Shown: one piece after another, positions 34,287 through 39,020 of the stretch | How positions within the stretch are numbered: position 1 is the stretch's first letter | How the letters are laid out: each line of letters opens with the position of its first letter | Assembly: GCA_900318405.1 (NCBI GenBank) | Contig: ONKP01000021.1 | Span: forward strand, 1-39,020 | Length of the DNA: 39,020 nucleotides | From: an uncultured Eubacteriales bacterium | Lineage (GTDB): Bacteria; Bacillota; Clostridia; Lachnospirales; Lachnospiraceae | Direction of reading: 5' to 3' | Program-made: the position numbers and the translations under genes | The notes under the pieces: model-generated | What the model saw: only the letters and a program-made list of their open reading frames with translations | What the model was told of the DNA's origin: nothing | Database searches by the model: none

Positions 34287-34917
34287 CTTGGCAGATCAGC
34301 AGTCGAAAAAAATGCGTATCGGAATTATGGGCGGAACGTTTGATCCTATTCACATGGGTCATCTGATCCTCGGAGAACGGGCCTGCCAGCAGTTTCATCT
34401 GGACACGGTATTTTTTATGCCGGCGGGAAATCCGCCGCACAAACGGCACAGGGCCGGCCGTGCGACAGATGAACAGCGAACGGAGATGGTCCGCCTTGCC
34501 ATTGCCGGAAATCCGTATTTTCAGCTGTCAATGATCGAGATGAACAGCGATGGCTACAGCTACAGCTATCGCACACTGGAAAGACTGCATAAAGAACATC
34601 CGGATAACGATTATTTTTTCATTATGGGGGCAGATTCCCTCGTCGATTTCGATACGTGGAAAGAGCCGCAGAGGATTGCCGCGGCGGCGCATATCGTCGT
34701 TGCCACCAGGAATGAAATGGATCCGGATGTCTTCAACAGCCTGCTGAACAGCCGGCAGGAGCAGTATCACGGAGACTTTCTGCGCCTGGACACACCGAAT
34801 CTGGACATTTCTTCAAAAAATCTGCGTGAAATGATCGGCAATGGGGAATCCGTGCGGTACTATCTGCCGGAAGCTGTGCGGCAGTATATCCTTGACAATG
34901 GAATTTATCAGGCGTAA
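34273..34917 (+). CDS. nadD: Nicotinate-nucleotide adenylyltransferase
   Basis: Transfers AMP to nicotinate mononucleotide in NAD synthesis. The 214-aa protein has the HxGH nucleotidyltransferase motif in MGGTFDPIHMGHLILGE and FFIMGADSLVDFDTW; the C-terminal motif is ISSKNLREMI, close to the usual ISSTxIR. Start at 34273 has GAGGG 8 nt upstream. A TTG at 34288 or the family-typical ATG at 34312 (MRIGIMGG) are alternatives. The region upstream consists of tandem repeats of this same start. It is followed closely by yqeK. Confidence 0.95.
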   Translation: MMEELLADQQSKKMRIGIMGGTFDPIHMGHLILGERACQQFHLDTVFFMPAGNPPHKRHRAGRATDEQRTEMVRLAIAGNPYFQLSMIEMNSDGYSYSYRTLERLHKEHPDNDYFFIMGADSLVDFDTWKEPQRIAAAAHIVVATRNEMDPDVFNSLLNSRQEQYHGDFLRLDTPNLDISSKNLREMIGNGESVRYYLPEAVRQYILDNGIYQA

Positions 34918-34955
34918 CGCAGCATATGAATATGTGTGAGGAGATGGAGATTTAC

Positions 34956-35564
34956 ATGGGTAAAAATAAATCTGAGTGGGATGCGATCGAGGATAAACTC
35001 CGGCAGGCACTGACAACCAGCAGATATCGCCACACGATGGGCGTTACCTACACGGCCTGTGCGCTCGCCATGGTTTATGATGTCGATCTTAAGCAGGTGC
35101 GCCTGGCAGGACTACTTCACGATTGTGCCAAGTGTATACCGAATGCCGACAAGATCGCCATGTGTCAGAAGAAAAAAGTGCCGGTAACACAGTTCGAACT
35201 GGATCATCCGGTGCTTCTGCACGCAAAACTCGGTGCCTATGTAGCCCAGAATGACTATGGTGTAAAAGATCCGGAGGTGCTGTCAGCAATCACCTGGCAC
35301 ACAACGGGAAAGCCGGAGATGACCATGCTGGAGAAGATCGTATTTATCTCCGACTATATAGAACCGAACCGGGATAAACAGCCGAATCTTAAAGAGATCC
35401 GTGCGGAGGCTTTCCATGATATCGACGAGTGTATGTATATGATCCTTCATGATACCGTCGCCTATCTGGATGAAAATCCAAAGTCCATGGATCAGACGAC
35501 ACTGCGTGCTTTCACATATTATCAGGATCTTCATGACAGAAGACAGCAGGCCGGGGATCTGTGA
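34956..35564 (+). CDS. yqeK: YqeK family HD hydrolase (Ap4A hydrolase)
   Basis: HD-domain phosphohydrolase of the family shown to cleave diadenosine tetraphosphate symmetrically in several Firmicutes. The 202-aa product has RYRHTMGVTYTAC, the HD metal motif LLHDCAKC and a further His in ITWHTTGK, then FISDYIEPNR. Start chosen at ATG 34956 (GGAGA 5 nt upstream); in-frame ATGs at 34926, 34932 and 34944 are alternatives. It lies between nadD and rsfS, a widespread Firmicutes arrangement. Confidence 0.92.
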   Translation: MGKNKSEWDAIEDKLRQALTTSRYRHTMGVTYTACALAMVYDVDLKQVRLAGLLHDCAKCIPNADKIAMCQKKKVPVTQFELDHPVLLHAKLGAYVAQNDYGVKDPEVLSAITWHTTGKPEMTMLEKIVFISDYIEPNRDKQPNLKEIRAEAFHDIDECMYMILHDTVAYLDENPKSMDQTTLRAFTYYQDLHDRRQQAGDL

Positions 35565-35714
35565 TTTTGAGATGTCAGAAAAATAACATGTGCGCCGTAA
35601 GCGAACTGCGGCATGTATAAGATCTGACTGCTTCATCGTTTTGCAATTTCAGCAGTCGGTAAGGATATATAACCATCTGAAATTTAATGTTCATGTCACA
35701 CAGGGAGGATATGC

Positions 35715-36074
35715 ATGTCAGAAACAGAAAAAATGATGGCGGCAGCCGTACAGGCACTGGAGAGTAAAAAAGCAGAAGACGTGAAAATCATCAATATTGC
35801 CGAAATATCGTCTATTGCTGACTGTTTCGTCATTGCCAGCGGTACCAACCGGAATCAGGTGCAGGCAATGGCTGATGCCGTTGAGGAAACGCTTGGAAAA
35901 GAGAAGATCCACGCCAGAAGCATCGAAGGCTATGCTGCCGCACGCTGGATCCTCATGGACTACGGCGACGTCGTGTTCCACCTCTTCGACAGGGAGAGCC
36001 GCAGTTTCTATGATCTGGAGCGCATCTGGCGCGATGGAAAAAATATCGATCCCAAATCCCTGCAGGATTCCTGA
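35715..36074 (+). CDS. rsfS: Ribosome silencing factor RsfS
   Basis: Binds L14 on the 50S subunit and blocks joining with the 30S subunit when nutrients are low. The 119-aa protein starts with a helix, then AEDVKIINIAEIS and IADCFVIASGTNRNQVQAMAD (core IADCFVIASGTNRNQ). Its C-terminal WILMDYGDVVFHLFDRESR is the family signature. GGGAGG is about 8 nt upstream of the ATG. The 150-bp gap from yqeK holds no gene. A strong terminator follows. Confidence 0.95.
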   Translation: MSETEKMMAAAVQALESKKAEDVKIINIAEISSIADCFVIASGTNRNQVQAMADAVEETLGKEKIHARSIEGYAAARWILMDYGDVVFHLFDRESRSFYDLERIWRDGKNIDPKSLQDS

Positions 36075-36081
36075 AAATACT

Positions 36082-36121
36082 GCCGCAGCTTCTCATTCAG
36101 CAGAAGCTGCGGCTTTTTTTT
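36082..36121 (+). terminator. Rho-independent terminator after rsfS
   Basis: GCCGCAGCTTCT (36082-36093) pairs perfectly with AGAAGCTGCGGC (36102-36113) over 12 bp with an 8-nt loop, followed by eight Ts. It ends the rsfS transcript ahead of the convergent lexA. Confidence 0.92.
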
Positions 36122-36179
36122 CGTGAACAGAAATTTAAATGTGCATTGCCATGCGGCAGAAGTACAGTTAATCAAACGA

Positions 36180-36929
36180 TCACAGGAAAAATCTGAGGAC
36201 ACCGATCACCTGACCGAGAATCTCAAAATACTGATCCGGATGGACAATGATCGGATCCATGCTGTCATTCTCAGGCTGCAGACGAATATAATCCTTCTCG
36301 CGGTAGAATGTCTTCACCGTAGCCGAATCGTCGATCAGAGCAACGACCATATCCCCGTTGTAGGCGGTTTTCGTCTGCCGCACGAGCACCAGATCCCCGT
36401 CAAGGATACCGGCATTGATCATACTCTCGCCGCGCACCCGCAGAAGAAATGTCTGTGCATTGGGCAGCTTGCTGACCGGAATCGGAATATATGACTCCAC
36501 ATGCTCCACAGCAAGGAGCGGCTGACCTGCAGCTACATTGCCGATCACCGGCACTTCCTGAAATTCCGCCGCAAGGCTGTTCCCGTTCTTCTGCCCAAGA
36601 GGAGCAGAAGAGGGCATGGATGGCATGGTCGAAGGAGCAGAGGACATATCTGAAGCAGTTTCACTGAACCTTCTGCTTCGGAATTCTTCGTCAAGAATTT
36701 CTATGGCTCTCGGCTTTGACGGATCCTTTCTGATATATCCGTTTTTCTCCAGTGCTTCCAGGTGTGCATGCACGGAAGAGGTCGATTTCAGATGTACCGC
36801 CTCGCCGATTTCTCTGACTGACGGCGGATAACCCTTCTCAAGAATCTGTTCTTTCAGATAATCAAGAATTTCCTTCTGCTTTTTGCTGATCGGTCGCTGC
36901 TTTTGCTCAGATGAAGGAGCTGATGACAT
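36180..36929 (-). CDS. lexA: LexA repressor
   Basis: SOS repressor and self-cleaving serine protease. From the ATG at 36929 the protein has 249 aa. It has an N-terminal winged helix (ISKKQKEILDYL, SVREIGEAVHLKSTSSVHAHL), a Ser/Pro-rich linker (about 88-118) longer than usual, and the peptidase S24 domain. Cleavage should occur at A134-G135 in NVAAGQPL. The catalytic dyad is S169 (RGESMINAGI) and K206 (DSATVKTFYR). GGAGG lies 9 nt upstream of this ATG; the in-frame ATG at 37007 is unsupported. An array of LexA boxes precedes it. Confidence 0.95.
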   Translation of the reverse strand: MSSAPSSEQKQRPISKKQKEILDYLKEQILEKGYPPSVREIGEAVHLKSTSSVHAHLEALEKNGYIRKDPSKPRAIEILDEEFRSRRFSETASDMSSAPSTMPSMPSSAPLGQKNGNSLAAEFQEVPVIGNVAAGQPLLAVEHVESYIPIPVSKLPNAQTFLLRVRGESMINAGILDGDLVLVRQTKTAYNGDMVVALIDDSATVKTFYREKDYIRLQPENDSMDPIIVHPDQYFEILGQVIGVLRFFL

Positions 36930-37073
36930 AATATATTTCCTCCGAACCCCGTATTTTAACTGCTGATCATTATATGTAAACCTGTATTTTATATCCACAT
37001 CCGTCATTCGGGAGATATCCGACAGGTTTGTCTTTAGTCTGAAAAATGAGCTGGATGCCTTTAGATAATGAAC

Positions 37074-37102
37074 ATTCTATCATAGGCAAAAGTAAAAAAC
37101 AA
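37074..37102 (-). promoter_or_regulatory. Candidate lexA promoter
   Basis: On the minus strand, -35 TTGTTT (37102-37097), 17-bp spacer, -10 TAGAAT (37079-37074). Two LexA boxes (37112-37136) lie directly upstream. Confidence 0.5.
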
Positions 37103-37111
37103 CATGATCAC

Positions 37112-37136
37112 GAACATTTATTCCGAACATATTTTC
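37112..37136. promoter_or_regulatory. LexA box pair, lexA side
   Basis: GAACATTTATTC (37112-37123) and GAACATATTTTC (37125-37136) match the Gram-positive LexA consensus GAAC-N4-GTTC with A or T in place of the first G of the second half. They are 13 bp apart, start to start. Confidence 0.65.
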
Positions 37137-37146
37137 GATTTATTTA

Positions 37147-37175
37147 TTGACATGTTCGATCGCTGCGGGTATAAT
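37147..37175 (+). promoter_or_regulatory. Promoter of the LysM (YneA-like) gene
   Basis: -35 TTGACA (37147-37152), 17-bp spacer, -10 TATAAT (37170-37175): a consensus promoter in both elements. LexA boxes flank it on both sides. Confidence 0.85.
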
Positions 37176-37186
37176 CACGGTTATGA

Positions 37187-37224
37187 AAACAAATGTTCGG
37201 AACATACATTCAGAACATATATTC
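37187..37224. promoter_or_regulatory. LexA box triple, downstream of the LysM gene promoter
   Basis: AAACAAATGTTC (37187-37198; on the minus strand GAACATTTGTTT), GAACATACATTC (37200-37211) and GAACATATATTC (37213-37224). Start-to-start distance is exactly 13 bp in each case. Confidence 0.65.
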
Positions 37225-37294
37225 TTATGTTCCCTGAAACGGATACAATCCGGATTCGTATTTTCGTATCAGAATGGGAAGAGGAGAACGGATC

Positions 37295-37804
37295 ATGAGC
37301 GCAGCTATTATTGATTTTGCAGATTATCAAAACAGGATGACTTCTGAATATCAAATTGGGATGACTTTTACCCGTAATCAGACGGATACAAATCGCAGAA
37401 CAGCTCAGTCAGCCGAAAGCGGATACAGAAAGACATCTGCGCATAGCAAAACCGCTCAGTCCGTTGAAATCAAATACAGAAAGACAGCAGCACATCATGC
37501 TGAAAGAGTGGGAACCGTCCGAATCCTGATGCTGATCATATTCGCTGCAGTGGTTTTCTTCCTTTTTATTTCGTCGAAGTCAGTATCGGCCGTAGACCGG
37601 CAGATGTACAAATACTATACGGTGGTTGAGGCAGATCAGGGAGACAGTCTCTGGACGATCGCCGAAGATCACATGTCGCCGGGATATCAGGACTGCAATG
37701 ATCTGATCGATGAAATGGCATCCATCAATCATCTGAACGGTACACATATTGAAGCAGGACAGAAGATTGTTGTCCCATATTTTTCGACGGAATATAAGGG
37801 GTGA
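37295..37804 (+). CDS. LysM-domain membrane protein, YneA-like SOS cell division inhibitor candidate
   Basis: A 169-aa protein with a basic, polar N-terminal region, a single membrane helix (about 76-98) and a C-terminal LysM-like domain (YTVVEADQGDSLWTIAEDHM, then INHLNGTHIEAGQKIVVPYF). YneA proteins with this topology delay division in the SOS response and sit beside lexA, as here. Residues 34-50 and 51-67 are a 17-residue tandem duplication (TAQS...YRKT..AH). Start chosen at MSAAII (GAGGAG 8 nt upstream); the in-frame ATG at 37274 is less likely. Topology and neighbourhood, not sequence identity, drive the assignment. Confidence 0.7.
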   Translation: MSAAIIDFADYQNRMTSEYQIGMTFTRNQTDTNRRTAQSAESGYRKTSAHSKTAQSVEIKYRKTAAHHAERVGTVRILMLIIFAAVVFFLFISSKSVSAVDRQMYKYYTVVEADQGDSLWTIAEDHMSPGYQDCNDLIDEMASINHLNGTHIEAGQKIVVPYFSTEYKG

Positions 37805-38148
37805 AAATCTCCAACCGATTACTTATGATAAATGCAGCGACATCCCCAGGTCCTGTATTTATATATCACCATTTTCATCTCATCATACAGGCAGGCCGGC
37901 AGTGAAATCAATCATCAATGATTTCCTGTCGGCTGCGTCATATTATGATATGTGTCGGAAGCATGATAACTTTTGACACGGTTATCATCATATTGTCAGC
38001 GAAATGAGTTCTTTCAGCAAATGGAATTCAGGAACCATAATTCAAAATAATTCACAAAATAATTTTAATATTTGCACAATTTATATGCATTTTTCCGAAT
38101 TGTATGATATGATGGGTGTACAGAGAAGGCCAGAAGGAGGTTGTGGCT
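37805..38148. other. Gene-free region before the cytidylate-kinase-like gene
   Basis: About 340 bp, AT-rich toward the 3' end. It contains repeat element copy 3 (37952-37988) and a long A/T stretch (38041-38090). No ORF with a ribosome binding site was recognised. An upstream-facing promoter for the next gene is likely but I could not place the -35/-10 with confidence. Confidence 0.4.
37952..37988 (+). repeat. Dispersed ATGATAAC element, copy 3
   Basis: The segment 37952-37970 matches GTGTCATAAGCATGATAAC at 17 of 19 positions. ATGATAAC (37963-37970) and GTTATCAT (37981-37988) make a perfect inverted repeat around TTTTGACACG. Confidence 0.65.
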
Positions 38149-38808
38149 ATGAAAACTATTATTACGATCGGAAGAGAATTTGGCAGTGGCGGACATCAGA
38201 TTGGCAAGATCCTGGCGGACGATCTCGGAATCCCCTATTATGACAAGGAACTTCTGGAGCGCGCAGCCAAGGACAGTGGGCTGTGCAAGGAAATTTTTGA
38301 AAATCAGGATGAAAAACCGACAAGCAGTTTTCTGTATTCTCTTGTTATGGATTCGTATTCCTTCGGTTATTCTTCCAATGTCATGAACGACATGCCGCTG
38401 AACCAGAAGGTCTTCCTTGCTCAGTTTGACAGCATCAAGCAGCTCGCAAAGGAAGGACCCTGCGTCATTATCGGACGCTGTGCTGATTATGCGCTCGAGG
38501 ATAATCCGAACCTTCTCAGCGTATTCATTCACGCGGATATGGATGCGAGAGTTCACCGTATAGCCAATATTTACGGGCTGACGGCCAATAAGGCGAGTGA
38601 CCGGATCCGTAAGAACGATAAGAGCCGTTCCAGTTATTACAACTATTATACCTGCAAAGAATGGGGCAATGCCGACAGCTATGATCTCTGTATCAACAGC
38701 GCCAAATATGGCATCGACGGAACGGTAGAACTTCTGAAAGCTGCGATCGCGCAGAAGGAAAAGGGATACAAGACAAGTATCGAAGAGAAGAAGCCGGCGA
38801 ATTTCTGA
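38149..38808 (+). CDS. Cytidylate kinase-like family protein
   Basis: The 219-aa protein has the N-terminal P-loop ITIGREFGSGGHQIGKILAD, where GREFGSGG is the nucleotide-binding loop of the cytidylate-kinase-like family. YYDKELLERAA and VIIGRCADYAL fit as well. The lid region RIRKNDKSRSSYYNYYTCKEWG differs from true CMP kinase (Cmk), so the phosphate acceptor is unknown. Start chosen at MKTIITIGREF (AGGAGG 8 nt upstream); an in-frame ATG at 38116 would add 11 residues. No obvious partner is adjacent. Confidence 0.88.
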   Translation: MKTIITIGREFGSGGHQIGKILADDLGIPYYDKELLERAAKDSGLCKEIFENQDEKPTSSFLYSLVMDSYSFGYSSNVMNDMPLNQKVFLAQFDSIKQLAKEGPCVIIGRCADYALEDNPNLLSVFIHADMDARVHRIANIYGLTANKASDRIRKNDKSRSSYYNYYTCKEWGNADSYDLCINSAKYGIDGTVELLKAAIAQKEKGYKTSIEEKKPANF

Positions 38809-38844
38809 TAAGTGTTGCTGCCCAGATAAATATTCGGGTAATAC

Positions 38845-38930
38845 GCAGGAGATGTAGTGAAGTGTAGTGTTTGCACCTGATCAGAAAGCAGGAGATGTGG
38901 TAAAGTGTGGCGTTCGCACCAGATCAGAAA
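38845..38930. repeat. 43-bp tandem repeat, two copies
   Basis: Copy 1 (38845-38887) and copy 2 (38888-38930) share 37 of 43 positions. Both start GCAGGAGATGT and end GATCAGAAA. They lie between the kinase gene and the hairpin at 38964-38996. Confidence 0.75.
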
Positions 38931-38963
38931 ATCAGATAAATATGTCACTTGAACATAATAACA

Positions 38964-38996
38964 GAAAGCCAGCGGTTATCTGAGCCGCTGGCTTTC
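38964..38996. terminator. Strong hairpin near the window end
   Basis: GAAAGCCAGCGG (38964-38975) pairs perfectly with CCGCTGGCTTTC (38985-38996) with a 9-nt loop. Short T-runs follow on the plus strand. Likely the terminator of the kinase gene and possibly bidirectional. Confidence 0.6.
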
Positions 38997-39020
38997 CGTA
39001 TTTCGATAATTTCTTATATC

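Overview
The window is a chromosomal segment of a Gram-positive anaerobe, most probably a member of Bacillota, class Clostridia, and close to Lachnospiraceae. Four things point there: the conserved rplU-prp-rpmA-obgE-yhbY-nadD-yqeK-rsfS-lexA order; an L27 with the cleavable Firmicutes N-terminal extension; a group B type monomeric [FeFe] hydrogenase; and an anaerobic (cbi-type) cobalamin pathway. The species assignment is inference.

Layout. (1) 5-3375: leuA (long, LeuA2-type) and thrC. (2) 3468-19974: a 16-gene plus-strand block for cobalamin: cobT, cobU, cobS, a second CobU-like gene, cobC, cbiD, cbiF, cbiG, cbiH, cbiJ, cbiET, cbiA, cbiB, cobD, cbiP, cbiC. Together they cover most of corrin ring assembly, amidation, the aminopropanol arm and nucleotide loop assembly. 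Cobaltochelatase (CbiK/CbiX), the C20 methyltransferase CbiL, the corrinoid adenosyltransferase and cobalt uptake are not in the window. I found no classical cobalamin riboswitch. (3) 19980-23801: a tiny one-helix ORF, an orphan HicB-like antitoxin, an ABC permease/ATPase pair with no binding protein, and the hydrogenase. (4) 23978-28033: a radical SAM protein of the TIGR03960 type, its TIGR03936/DUF2344 partner, and RNase G/E. (5) 28248-30265: a divergent HTH-Uma2 fusion and a DegV protein, sitting between rng and rplU, genes that are often adjacent in Firmicutes. (6) 30308-36121: a structured leader, rplU, prp, rpmA, obgE, an orphan GH65-like beta-sandwich ORF, yhbY, nadD, yqeK and rsfS. (7) 36180-37804: lexA, divergent from a LysM membrane protein (YneA-like SOS division inhibitor candidate), with an array of LexA boxes between them. 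(8) 38149-38808: a cytidylate-kinase-like protein, followed by tandem repeats and a hairpin.

No insertion sequence, prophage, CRISPR array, tRNA or rRNA gene was seen. The least ordinary signals are regulatory. They are: a dispersed GTTATCAT/ATGATAAC element upstream of cobT, cobS, cobD and the kinase gene; a 4-fold duplicated translation-start region ahead of nadD that makes three mini-uORFs; LexA boxes phased at exactly 13 bp; a palindromic operator inside the promoter of the HTH-Uma2 gene; and two complementary, half-degenerate CobU paralogues.
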